Program-made: the position numbers and the translations under genes | Shown: piece by piece, positions 34,748 to 42,843 of the stretch | Position numbering within the stretch: position 1 is the stretch's first letter | Layout of the letters: every line of letters starts with the position of its first letter | Notes under the pieces: model-generated | Told to the model about the DNA's origin: nothing | What the model saw: only the letters and a program-made list of their open reading frames with translations | Databases searched by the model: none | NCBI GenBank assembly: GCA_002355495.1 | Contig: AP017424.1 | Span: 4,529,501-4,593,500, forward strand | Length of the DNA stretch: 64,000 nt | Direction: 5' to 3' | DNA from: Streptomyces laurentii | Lineage (GTDB): Bacteria; Actinomycetota; Actinomycetes; Streptomycetales; Streptomycetaceae

Positions 34748-36319
34748 ATGTCCTTCCCGCTCCTGACGGTGACGGCAGCGGTGCCGGCGGTTGGTGCGAT
34801 CCTCACCGCCGCCGTGCCCGCGGCCCGCCGTACCGCCGCCAAATGGCTGGCGCTGGGCGTCTCGCTCGTCACGCTCGCGTGCGCGGCGGTCGTCTTCGCC
34901 CGCTTCGAGCCCGGCGGCGCCCGCTACCAGCTCACCGAATCCCACTCCTGGATCAAGGAGTTCGGCGTCCGCTACGAGCTGGGCGTGGACGGCATCGGGG
35001 TGGCGCTCATCGGCCTCACCGCGCTGCTGATCCCGTTCATCGTGCTGGCCGGCTGGCACGACGCCGACCCTCTGGAGACGTCGTCCTCCCGGTGGCGGCC
35101 CACGCAGGGCTTCTTCGCCATGATCCTCATGGTGGAGGCGATGGTGATCCTCTCCTTCGAGGCCACCGACGTCTTCCTCTTCTACATCCTGTTCGAAGCC
35201 ATGCTCATCCCGATGTACTTCCTCATCGGCGGCTTCGGCGACCGCGCCCACACCGGCACCGACCAGAACGCGGCGGCCCAGCGCTCGTACGCGGCGGTCA
35301 AGTTCCTGCTCTACAACCTGGTCGGCGGCCTGATCATGCTGGCCGCCGTCATCGGTCTGTACGTCGTCGCCGGCGGCTTCTCGCTCCCCGAGATCATCGA
35401 GGCGCGGGCGAACGGTTCGCTGGAGATGGCGGGCAGCACCGAGCGCTGGCTGTTCCTCGGCTTCTTCTTCGCCTTCGCGGTGAAGGCGCCGCTGTGGCCG
35501 CTGCACACCTGGCTGCCGAACGCGATGGGCGAGGCCACCGCCCCGGTCGCCGTCCTCATCACCGCGGTCGTCGACAAGGTCGGCACCTTCGCGATGCTCC
35601 GCTTCTGCCTCGGGCTCTTCCCGGAGGCGTCGAAGTGGGCCACGCCGGTGATCGTCGCCCTCGCGCTCGTCAGCATCGTGTACGGCGCGCTGCTCGCGGT
35701 CGGCCAGCGCGACATCAAGCGCCTGGTGGCGTACGCGTCGATCTCGCACTTCGGCTTCATCGTCCTGGGCATCTTCGCGATGACCAGCCAGGGCCAGTCC
35801 GGCGCCACGCTCTACATGGTCAACCACGGCATCTCCACGGCCGCCCTGATGCTCGTCGCCGGCTTCCTGATCTCCCGGCGCGGCTCGCGGCTCATCGCCG
35901 ACTACGGCGGGGTGCAGAAGGTCGCCCCGGTGCTCGCCGGCACCTTCCTGATCGGCGGCCTGGCCACCCTGTCGCTGCCCGGACTCGCCCCGTTCGTCAG
36001 CGAGTTCCTGGTCCTGGTCGGCACCTTCTCGCGTTACCCGGTGGCCGGGATCATCGCCACCACCGGCATCGTCCTCGCCGCGCTCTACACCCTCGTCCTC
36101 TACCAGCGGACGATGACGGGCCCGGTGAAGGAGGAGGTGAAGAAGCTCCCCGACCTGCGGCCGCGCGAGCTGGCGGTGGTCGCCCCGCTGATCGCCGTCC
36201 TCATCTTCCTCGGGGTCTTCCCGAAGCCGCTGACCGACATCGTCAACCCGTCGGTGCGGCACACCATGTCCGACGTCCAGCAGCAGGACCCCAACCCCGA
36301 AGTGGAGGCGGCCAAGTGA
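34748..36319 (+). CDS. nuoM: NADH-quinone oxidoreductase subunit M
   Basis: A 523-residue antiporter-like proton pump with about 14 helices. Signatures: FYILFEAMLIPMYFLIG with the key Glu, FAVKAPLWPLHTWLPNAMGE, KRLVAYASISHFGFI and the C-terminal SEFLVLVGTF. ATG five bases after the nuoL stop. Its TGA overlaps the nuoN GTG. Confidence 0.96.
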   Translation: MSFPLLTVTAAVPAVGAILTAAVPAARRTAAKWLALGVSLVTLACAAVVFARFEPGGARYQLTESHSWIKEFGVRYELGVDGIGVALIGLTALLIPFIVLAGWHDADPLETSSSRWRPTQGFFAMILMVEAMVILSFEATDVFLFYILFEAMLIPMYFLIGGFGDRAHTGTDQNAAAQRSYAAVKFLLYNLVGGLIMLAAVIGLYVVAGGFSLPEIIEARANGSLEMAGSTERWLFLGFFFAFAVKAPLWPLHTWLPNAMGEATAPVAVLITAVVDKVGTFAMLRFCLGLFPEASKWATPVIVALALVSIVYGALLAVGQRDIKRLVAYASISHFGFIVLGIFAMTSQGQSGATLYMVNHGISTAALMLVAGFLISRRGSRLIADYGGVQKVAPVLAGTFLIGGLATLSLPGLAPFVSEFLVLVGTFSRYPVAGIIATTGIVLAALYTLVLYQRTMTGPVKEEVKKLPDLRPRELAVVAPLIAVLIFLGVFPKPLTDIVNPSVRHTMSDVQQQDPNPEVEAAK

Positions 36320-37977
36320 GTTCCTCCGCCGTCGCACCCGCCGTCCACACCCTGTGGACGGCGGCGGCCGGGCCGGTCGACAAGATCCCGGCCCCCCACA
36401 TCGAGTACACCCAGCTCTCGCCCGTGCTCATCGTCGTCGGCGCGGCCGTGCTCAGCGTCCTCGTCGAGGCCTTCGTGCCGCGCCGGGGCCGCCACGGGAC
36501 GCAGGTGTTCCTGAGCGTCCTGGCGCTGGCCGCCGCGTTCGCCGCGGTCGTCGGCCTCGCCGCCGGCGGGTACGGCTCGACCAAGGCGCACATCGCGGCC
36601 ATGGGCGCCGTCGCCGTCGACGGGCCCGCCCTGTTCCTCCAGGGCACCATCCTGCTGGCCGCGATCCTGTCCATTCTCACCTTCGCCGAGCGGCGCCTCG
36701 ACCCGGCCGACGGCGGACACCGGGTCGACTCGTTCGCCGCCGAGGCCGCCGCCGTACCCGGCAGCGAGCAGGAGAAGGCGGCCGTCAAGGCCGGCTTCAC
36801 CACCACCGAGGTCTTCCCGCTCGCCCTGTTCGCGGTCGCCGGCATGCTGGTCTTCCCGGCCGCCAACGACCTGCTGACGCTCTTCATCGCGCTGGAAGTC
36901 TTCTCGCTGCCGCTGTACCTGCTCTGCGCCCTCGCCCGCCGCAAGCGGCTGATCTCGCAGGAGGCCGCGGTCAAGTACTTCCTGCTCGGCGCCTTCTCCT
37001 CCGCGTTCCTGCTGTTCGGCACGGCGCTGCTGTACGGCTACGCGGGCTCCGTCACATACGCCACCATCGCCGACGTCGTCAGCGGCGCCGTCACCTCGGC
37101 GGACCCGGCGCTCGCCGGCACCATGGGCAACGACGTCCTGCTGCTCATCGGCTTCGCGCTGGTGGTGATGGGTCTGCTCTTCAAGGTCGGCGCCGTCCCG
37201 TTCCACATGTGGACCCCGGACGTCTACCAGGGCGCCCCGACCCCCGTCACCGGCTTCATGGCCGCCGCGACGAAGGTCGCCGCGTTCGGCGCGCTGCTGC
37301 GGCTGCTTTACGTGGTGCTGCCCGGGCTCACCTGGGACTGGCGGCCGGTCATGTGGGCCGTCGCGATCGTCACGATGCTGGGCGGTGCGATCGTCGCCAT
37401 CACGCAGACCGACATCAAGCGGCTGCTCGCCTACTCGTCGATCGCCCACGCCGGGTTCATCCTGGCCGGTGTCATCGCGGCGACCCCGAGCGGTGTCTCG
37501 TCCGTGCTGTTCTACCTGGCCGCGTACTCCTTCGTGACGATCGGCGCCTTCGCCGTCGTCACGCTGGTGCGCGACGCGGGCGGCGAGGCGACGCACCTGT
37601 CCAAGTGGGCGGGGCTCGGGCGCCGTTCGCCGCTGGTCGCGGCGGTCTTCGCGGTGTTCCTGCTGGCCTTCGCCGGCATTCCGCTGACCTCGGGCTTCGC
37701 GGGCAAGTTCGCGGTGTTCAAGGCGGCGGCGGACGGCGGCGCGGGCGCGCTGGTCGTGGTCGGTGTGATCTCGTCGGCGATCGCCGCGTTCTTCTACATC
37801 CGGGTGATCGTGCTGATGTTCTTCAGCGAGCCGAAGGCCGACGGGCCGACGGTCGCGGTGCCGTCGGGCTTCACGTCGGTCGCGATCACGGCGGGTGTCG
37901 TGGTCACGCTGGCGCTGGGCTTCGCGCCGCAGTACTTCCTGGACCTGGCGAGCCAGGCGGGCGTGTTCGTGCGATAG
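36316..37977 (+). CDS. nuoN: NADH-quinone oxidoreductase subunit N
   Basis: A 553-residue antiporter-like proton pump, last gene of the operon. Signatures: FIALEVFSLPLYLLCAL with the key Glu, FKVGAVPFHMWTPDVYQGAP, KRLLAYSSIAHAGFILAG and LTSGFAGKFAVFKAA. A loop at about 115-155 (RRLDPADGGHRVDS and SEQEKAAVKAG) is longer than in E. coli and seems characteristic of Streptomyces. GTG start overlapping nuoM. A strong terminator begins 24 bp after the stop. Confidence 0.96.
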   Translation: MSSSAVAPAVHTLWTAAAGPVDKIPAPHIEYTQLSPVLIVVGAAVLSVLVEAFVPRRGRHGTQVFLSVLALAAAFAAVVGLAAGGYGSTKAHIAAMGAVAVDGPALFLQGTILLAAILSILTFAERRLDPADGGHRVDSFAAEAAAVPGSEQEKAAVKAGFTTTEVFPLALFAVAGMLVFPAANDLLTLFIALEVFSLPLYLLCALARRKRLISQEAAVKYFLLGAFSSAFLLFGTALLYGYAGSVTYATIADVVSGAVTSADPALAGTMGNDVLLLIGFALVVMGLLFKVGAVPFHMWTPDVYQGAPTPVTGFMAAATKVAAFGALLRLLYVVLPGLTWDWRPVMWAVAIVTMLGGAIVAITQTDIKRLLAYSSIAHAGFILAGVIAATPSGVSSVLFYLAAYSFVTIGAFAVVTLVRDAGGEATHLSKWAGLGRRSPLVAAVFAVFLLAFAGIPLTSGFAGKFAVFKAAADGGAGALVVVGVISSAIAAFFYIRVIVLMFFSEPKADGPTVAVPSGFTSVAITAGVVVTLALGFAPQYFLDLASQAGVFVR

Positions 37978-38000
37978 CCGTCCGGTTCGGCGTACGAGGG

Positions 38001-38029
38001 AAGGGGCCCGGCTTCGCGCCGGGCCCCTT
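38001..38029 (+). terminator. Terminator of the nuo operon
   Basis: A perfect 12-bp stem (38001-38012 with 38018-38029) with a TTCGC loop, 24 bp after nuoN. Confidence 0.8.
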
Positions 38030-38090
38030 CGTCGTGTGCGGGCCGTGTGCGGGCCGCGTGCAGGGCCGTGTCCGGGCCCGCCCGCGGGGC

Positions 38091-38594
38091 TTACGGGCAG
38101 GAGATCCGCGGGTTGAAGCGGGCGAAGAGGCCGGCCGGGTTCTCCTCGTAGAGCCAGACGTGGCGGTCGAAGACCCGGCCGAGGCCCGCGATGTCGAAGG
38201 GCCCGTCGAACTTCCGGCCGAACATCACCGGCGCCGGCTGCCCCGTGCTCCGGACGATCCACTCTGCCCCGACCAGGTGCCGCTCGCCGTTCTTCCCGGT
38301 CGCGTACAGCAGGGCGGTCGGGCGGGACGGGTCGGTGGAGCCGAGGTCGGCGAGCTTGGCGTAGTGGTAGCCCATGCCGCCCATCGCCGGGTCCGACTTG
38401 CAGTCGTCGGTGCGGAGGAAGTCGTCCTGGGGCGCGTTCGGTTCGTGGAGGTACTTCGCCGTGGCGTTGTACGCCCGTCCCAGGTCGCGCTCCACGGAGC
38501 CGTTGTCGCCCGCGTGGGCGGAGCCCGGCAGGAGCAGGGGTGAGGCGAGCGCGAGGGCGGCGGCGCCGCAGGCGGCGAGGAAGGAACGGGGCAT
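38091..38594 (-). CDS. Conserved secreted protein of unknown function
   Basis: A 167-residue exported protein. The signal peptide has a core of ACGAAALALASPLLLPG and a site after AHA (about 28). The mature part has DLGRAYNATAKYLHE, a Cys-containing DDCKSDPAMGGMGYHYAKLA segment, and a terminal ISCP; the two cysteines may form a disulfide. The GGMG-Y/I-HY motif occurs in a family of secreted proteins without known role. ATG at 38594 with a GAGGAG site. It is divergent from the AraC regulator; a DasR-like dyad lies between them. Confidence 0.7.
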   Translation of the reverse strand: MPRSFLAACGAAALALASPLLLPGSAHAGDNGSVERDLGRAYNATAKYLHEPNAPQDDFLRTDDCKSDPAMGGMGYHYAKLADLGSTDPSRPTALLYATGKNGERHLVGAEWIVRSTGQPAPVMFGRKFDGPFDIAGLGRVFDRHVWLYEENPAGLFARFNPRISCP

Positions 38595-38770
38595 GCGGAA
38601 GCTCCTCGGGAGAGGGGTGCGGGCGGCGTACGGGCGGAGTGCGAGGCGGGGCGGGCGGGGCGGGCGGACGGGGTGACAGAAGCGTCACCCTAGGGCGGGC
38701 GGGGCGCATGCGGAGGGCGTCCACGCGGGGGTGACCCGACGGGGTGAGTCGTGCCATCGTGGGGTGACGT

Positions 38771-38786
38771 ATTGGTCGAGACCAAT
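38771..38786. promoter_or_regulatory. DasR-like dre dyad
   Basis: ATTGGTC-GA-GACCAAT is a perfect 7-bp inverted repeat. It resembles the Streptomyces DasR responsive element (TGGTCTAGACCA core) with changes at the outer and central bases. It lies 70 bp upstream of the AraC start and 177 bp from the divergent gene. DasR controls chitin and aminosugar genes, which fits the CBM5/12 enzyme two genes along. Confidence 0.45.
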
Positions 38787-38855
38787 GGCCGATCGCGCCA
38801 CCGTCACGTGCTCGTCGCGCGCCCGTCGCGGGCCCGCCGAGGAGGGAGCCGCCCG

Positions 38856-39821
38856 ATGCGCGGGACCGCCCGGTTAGCCGACACCCCGCCCGTCCACAGC
38901 CTGGAAATGCGGCTGCCGGACGACGTGCCGTTCGCCATCGGCAGCTTCGACGAGATCGGCCGGTACTCCCGGGCCGCCTTCCCGCACCGGCACACCTTCT
39001 ACGAGATCGTGCACGTCACCCGCGGCACCGGCACCCATGTCGTCGACCTGGCCCGCTGGGAGCTCCGGCCGCCGCATCTGGGCGTGATCGTGCCCGGGCA
39101 GGTCCACCACTGGGAGGACACCCGGGACCTCGACGGCCATGTCGTCCTGTTCACCCCGGACTTCCTGGTCGGCCAGAGCGGCGACCGGGACCTGCTGCGC
39201 CGCGTCGGCGCGCGGCCCTGGCACTGCCTCGACCCGGCCGCGCACGCCCGCACCGGCCGGCTCCTGGCCGAGCTGAGCGAGGAGTACCGGCACGGGGACC
39301 CCGGGTTCGCCACGGTGCTGCGCTCGCTGCTGCACGTCCTCCTGGTGCGCATGGCCCGGCTGGGGGACCGGCCGCCGGAACTCGCGGACGGGGTGTACGG
39401 GGGCGGGGTGTACGGGGCGGGTGCCGGGGGCGCCGGAGGCGGCGAGGTGGGGGCCGGGCGGCACGCGGTCGCCGAGGAGTTCGCCCGGCTGCTCGCCGGC
39501 ACCGGCCCGGACGTCCTCGGTTCGGTACGGGAGTGCGCCGACCGGCTCGGGGTCACCCCGGGCTATCTCACCGAGGCGTTACGGGCGGCCGTCGGCCGCA
39601 CGCCCGGCAGCCTGCTCCGCGAGGCCCGCACCCGGGAGGCCCAACGCCTGCTCGCCCGCACCGACTTGTCGGTCCGTCAGATCGCGGCCCGCACCGGCTT
39701 CGACGATCCGGCGTATTTCTGCCGCTTCTTCCGCCGCGAGACCGGCATGAGTCCGGGCGGCTTCCGAAAGCACCACGACCGCCGTGCTCCGTCCATCGAA
39801 GCCGGCCCCGGACCGGCCTAG
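38856..39821 (+). CDS. AraC-family regulator
   Basis: A 321-residue protein. The N-terminal cupin domain has the HRHTFYEIVHVTRGTGTHVVD segment (around 43-65) and PGQVHHWEDTRDLDGHVVLFT. The C-terminal AraC DNA-binding domain (about 220-310) has both helix-turn-helix units: VRECADRLGVTPGYLTEALR and LSVRQIAARTGFDDPAYFCRFF. A Gly/Val-rich linker (YGGGVYGAGAGGAGGG) joins them. ATG at 38856 with a GGAGGGAG site; the longer frame upstream crosses the dyad. The intradiol dioxygenase gene follows by 52 bp and is the likely target. Confidence 0.87.
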   Translation: MRGTARLADTPPVHSLEMRLPDDVPFAIGSFDEIGRYSRAAFPHRHTFYEIVHVTRGTGTHVVDLARWELRPPHLGVIVPGQVHHWEDTRDLDGHVVLFTPDFLVGQSGDRDLLRRVGARPWHCLDPAAHARTGRLLAELSEEYRHGDPGFATVLRSLLHVLLVRMARLGDRPPELADGVYGGGVYGAGAGGAGGGEVGAGRHAVAEEFARLLAGTGPDVLGSVRECADRLGVTPGYLTEALRAAVGRTPGSLLREARTREAQRLLARTDLSVRQIAARTGFDDPAYFCRFFRRETGMSPGGFRKHHDRRAPSIEAGPGPA

Positions 39822-39873
39822 GTTTCTGCTCGTTCCATTCCGCCACCCCCCACTCCCCATTCCAGGAGCAGGC

Positions 39874-40710
39874 ATGGACCGAGACACGACCCCCGCCGGA
39901 CACGTCACCCGCAAGACGGTGCTGCGCGCGGCCCTCGCGGCCGGCATCGCGGCGCCCGCGGTCCTCATGGGCGTCCCCGCACTCGCCCGTAACCTCACCG
40001 ACGGCGCCACCCCGCCCCCGATCACCCCTGAGTGCCACGACGGCGACGCGCCCACCATCGAGCAGATGGAGGGCCCGTACTTCAAGCCCAACTCCCCGCT
40101 GCGTACCAGCCTGCTGGAGCCGGGCACGTCCGGTGTGCCGCTGACCGTCGGCGGCTACGTCTTCGGGCGCGCCTGCAAGCCCATACCCGGCGTCCTGATG
40201 GACTTCTGGCAGGCCGACACCAACGGGGCGTACGACAACACCGGGTTCCGCTTCCGCGGCCACCAATTCACCGGCGCGGACGGGGGGTTCAAGCTCACGA
40301 CGATCGTGCCGGGGCTCTACCCGGGCCGCACCCGCCACCTCCACGTCAAGGTGCAGGCACCGGGCCGCCCGATTCTCACGACGCAGCTGTACTTCCCGGG
40401 CGAGCCCCGCAACAACACGGACTCGATCTTCGACGCGCGGCTGCTGATGGCGGTACGGGACGTGGGCGGCGGCGCCAAGGAGGCGGCCTTCGACTTCGTC
40501 CTGAACATCGCCCAGGACCCCGGCCCGAGCCCGACGCCCACCCCCACGGCGACGGCGACCGCGCCGGGCGGGACGTGGGCGGTCGGCACCGCGTACCGGG
40601 CGGGCGACGCCGTCACGTACGCCGGCCGCGCGTACGTCTGCCTCCAGGCCCACACCGCCCAGCCGGGCTGGGAGCCCCCGTCGGTCCCGGCCCTCTGGCG
40701 CGCCGTCTGA
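39874..40710 (+). CDS. Secreted intradiol dioxygenase with C-terminal CBM5/12
   Basis: A 278-residue exported enzyme expected to cleave catechol-type rings between the hydroxyls. The N-terminus looks Tat-like (TRKTVLRAALAAG) with cleavage near ALA (38). The iron ligands are Tyr120 (GAYDN), Tyr149, His155 and His157 (GLYPGRTRHLHVKV). After a Pro/Thr linker (PSPTPTPTATATA) residues 234-276 form a CBM5/12 module (TWAVGTAYRAGDAVTY, then YVCLQAHTAQPGWEPP). This architecture is known from Streptomyces enzymes that attack lignin-derived catechols while bound to a polymer. AGGAG precedes the ATG. Confidence 0.88.
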   Translation: MDRDTTPAGHVTRKTVLRAALAAGIAAPAVLMGVPALARNLTDGATPPPITPECHDGDAPTIEQMEGPYFKPNSPLRTSLLEPGTSGVPLTVGGYVFGRACKPIPGVLMDFWQADTNGAYDNTGFRFRGHQFTGADGGFKLTTIVPGLYPGRTRHLHVKVQAPGRPILTTQLYFPGEPRNNTDSIFDARLLMAVRDVGGGAKEAAFDFVLNIAQDPGPSPTPTPTATATAPGGTWAVGTAYRAGDAVTYAGRAYVCLQAHTAQPGWEPPSVPALWRAV

Positions 40711-40774
40711 CCTGCGCGCGGGGGCGGGTGGTCGGCACGACGTCCGGGCGCCGCGCGCCGATCCCGACATCACC

Positions 40775-41479
40775 GTGAGCGTCGACACGCCGACCGTGCA
40801 CCAGGTGGCCATCCCGCCGATCCCGCTCTCCGCGCTGGAGGGTGGCGGCGTCTACCCGGGCTGGCGGGGCAGCTGGACCGGTGTCGTCGTCAACAACACC
40901 GACCGGCCCATGGAGGTGTTCTTCGAGGGCCTGTGGATCGAGGGCACGATCGCCCCGTTCATCGAGCTCGGTTTCGAGGGATGGCACGACGTGACGCTGC
41001 GGCCCGGTGAGAGCTCGGCGCAGTTCACCATCACCGCCGAGATGCCGCCGTGGACCGGCAATGTCGCGCAGGGCACCAGCGGCACCATCCACGCGGTGTG
41101 GGAGGTCGTCCCGGTGGGCCCGCCGGAGCCGCCCGAGCCGCCCCGGCCCCCGTGCGAGCCCGGCTACGGCACCGGCTACGACCACTGCGTCGAGGCACCC
41201 GCGAGGGCGCGCGCGCAGAGCGTAGGGCGCGCGCGTAGGGCGTGTGCGCAGGGCGTAGGCGCGTGCGCCGGCCCGGGAGTGTGTCCACCGGCCCGCCCGG
41301 CCCTGGAGGCCGGGCGGGCAGGGGTGTTCAGTCGCGCCAGAAGATGTGGTGCGTCACGCCGCTCGGGCTGGGCACGATCTCCAGGTGGTAGCGGTCGCGC
41401 AGCTCGTCGGGAGAGTCCCACAGCCGCTGCCCGTCGCCGAGCTTCAGCGGCGAGACCGCCACGTGCAGGGTGTCGATGA
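40775..41479 (+). CDS. Unknown protein, C-terminal end uncertain
   Basis: The frame opens at a GTG without a ribosome binding site. Residues 1-145 look real: HQVAIPPIPLSALEGGG, WTGVVVNNTDRPMEVFFEGL and a Pro-rich PEPPEPPRPPCEPGYGTGYD tail, suggesting a beta-sheet protein. After about 41190 the product becomes Ala/Arg-rich, runs through a terminator hairpin (41291-41319) and over the end of the convergent reductase gene, so the true C-terminus is probably earlier, with stops in other frames at 41223 and 41236. A frameshift is possible. No family recognised. Confidence 0.4.
   Translation: MSVDTPTVHQVAIPPIPLSALEGGGVYPGWRGSWTGVVVNNTDRPMEVFFEGLWIEGTIAPFIELGFEGWHDVTLRPGESSAQFTITAEMPPWTGNVAQGTSGTIHAVWEVVPVGPPEPPEPPRPPCEPGYGTGYDHCVEAPARARAQSVGRARRACAQGVGACAGPGVCPPARPALEAGRAGVFSRARRCGASRRSGWARSPGGSGRAARRESPTAAARRRASAARPPRAGCR
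41291..41319. terminator. Bidirectional terminator
   Basis: A perfect 12-bp stem (41291-41302 with 41308-41319) and 5-nt loop, nine bases beyond the stop of the minus-strand reductase gene. Confidence 0.7.
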
Positions 41480-41981
41480 GCCCGGCGTCGAGGAACTCCC
41501 GGATGGTGCGCACCCCGCCGCCGAGCCGGACGTCCTTGCCTTGCGCCGCCTCCTTGGCCTGCGCGAGGGCGGTGGCCGGGTCGGCGTCGACGAAGTGGAA
41601 CGTGGTGTCGGAGAGCGTGATCGACGGCCGCGGGTGGTGCGTCATGACGAACACCGGGGTGTGGAACGGCGGTTCGTCGCCCCACCAGCCCTGCCAGTCG
41701 AGGTTCTCCCACGGCCCGCGCTGGGGCCCGAACTTGTTGCGGCCCATGATCTCGGCGCCGATGTTGTGGGAGAAGTCCCGGGTGAAGTAGTCGTCGAGGC
41801 CGCGGCTGCCGCCGGGGTCGGTGCGGTTGGGCCAGCTCGCGGTGGCCCCGGCCCAGCCGAACATCTTCTGCGGCAGGTCGGCGATGCCGAACGGGTTGTC
41901 GAGGCTCTGGTCCTCGTCGAAGCCGGCGGCGATGCCGTCGCTGGAGACGTTGAAGTTCTGGACTTTCAAGAGCTGGGTCAC
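41328..41981 (-). CDS. Dihydrofolate-reductase-like RibD C-terminal domain protein
   Basis: A 217-residue NADPH-dependent reductase-like protein. Typical segments: N-terminal VQNFNVSSDGIAAG, GAEIMGRNKFGPQRGPW, PVFVMTHHPRPSITL, VRLGGGVRTIREFLDAGLID and LHVAVSPLKLGDGQRLWD. The family includes riboflavin and folate reductases and many stand-alone enzymes of unknown substrate. The GTG at 41981 has GGAGGAAC upstream; the extra frame before it is not coding-like. A small dyad, TGTCG-GA-CGACA at 41997, lies just upstream. Confidence 0.82.
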   Translation of the reverse strand: MTQLLKVQNFNVSSDGIAAGFDEDQSLDNPFGIADLPQKMFGWAGATASWPNRTDPGGSRGLDDYFTRDFSHNIGAEIMGRNKFGPQRGPWENLDWQGWWGDEPPFHTPVFVMTHHPRPSITLSDTTFHFVDADPATALAQAKEAAQGKDVRLGGGVRTIREFLDAGLIDTLHVAVSPLKLGDGQRLWDSPDELRDRYHLEIVPSPSGVTHHIFWRD

Positions 41982-42393
41982 GTGTTCCTCCAGTGTTGTC
42001 GGACGACAGTGGTGAGACTCTCCGGTCCGGAGAAACTCATCGGTGCGTCCATGATCGGCCGGAGACCGGGCCACCCGGCGTCACGACCTGCGAGGCGTAC
42101 GGGGGTCGGACCGTCCGCGATCACGCGCGACCGGCCACCCCGAAAGCAGCTTCTCACACATCCGTTCGATTATTGAGCGATTGTCACGGGTGTCCGGGGG
42201 CCGGCGACCGGGCGCCCTCTGTTGTCCGAGGTACTCACCAGGGTGTGTCGCCCGGATGCTGGTCCTGCCCGTCATTCACGGGGGGACGATCCACGCCGGA
42301 ACCGGAGATCGGTTCGGCAGCCGGGACGGGGGAGGCTGTCGGGGGCGGGATACGCGGGCCCCCTCTTCGGACAGAGAAGAGGAAGGGAACACC
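41982..42393. other. Intergenic region with divergent promoters
   Basis: Between the divergent reductase and I36 genes. It holds the dyad at 41997-42008 and a relatively AT-rich patch (about 42160-42185, TTCGATTATTGAGCGATTG) likely to be promoter sequence. No gene seen. Confidence 0.5.
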
Positions 42394-42774
42394 ATGAGGA
42401 ACCTGAAGGTCGTGCTCGGAGCATCCGTGGCCACGGTCGGTGCCGTCGCCACCCTGATGACGGGAGCCGGCAGCGCCAACGCCGCGGCCGCCGGTAGCCT
42501 CTACGGCTGCCCGTCCGGGGCCGTCTGCGTGTACGCCGAGGACCAGGTCGCGAACAGCAGCACCCTGACCCACACGTACTGGTCGTACGGTGCCCACAAC
42601 CTGTCGAACCAGTACGGGTGGCACTGGGTGATCAACAACCAGACCGGCGGCGCCAGCGCCGACCTCTGCTACAAGTACAACGGTGGCGACTGCACCGGCG
42701 GCCGGATCCCCGCCGGCGGCTGGAAGGCGGCGAACCTCACCGACATCAACTCCATCCGCCTCAACCGTCCGTAG
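42394..42774 (+). CDS. Secreted peptidase inhibitor I36-like protein
   Basis: A 126-residue exported protein. Signal peptide with core VVLGASVATVGAVATLM and cleavage after ANA (30). The mature protein has SLYGCPSGAVCVYAED and a later DLCYKYNGGDCTGG, giving four cysteines for two disulfides in a small crystallin-like beta fold, as in the I36 metalloprotease inhibitors of Streptomyces. GGAAGGGAAC precedes the ATG. Single gene. The inhibitory target is unknown, and many members act as secreted structural proteins instead. Confidence 0.78.
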   Translation: MRNLKVVLGASVATVGAVATLMTGAGSANAAAAGSLYGCPSGAVCVYAEDQVANSSTLTHTYWSYGAHNLSNQYGWHWVINNQTGGASADLCYKYNGGDCTGGRIPAGGWKAANLTDINSIRLNRP

Positions 42775-42778
42775 TCCC

Positions 42779-42830
42779 GGCCCGCCAGGGCGGTTCTCCC
42801 TCCGCGGAGGGAGAACCGCCCTGGCGGGCC
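42779..42830. terminator. 52-bp perfect palindrome, bidirectional terminator
   Basis: Two 26-base arms are exact reverse complements with no unpaired centre. It begins five bases after the I36 stop and ends 13 bases before the stop of the convergent MFS gene. Confidence 0.75.
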
Positions 42831-42843
42831 CCCGCGATCGGGG

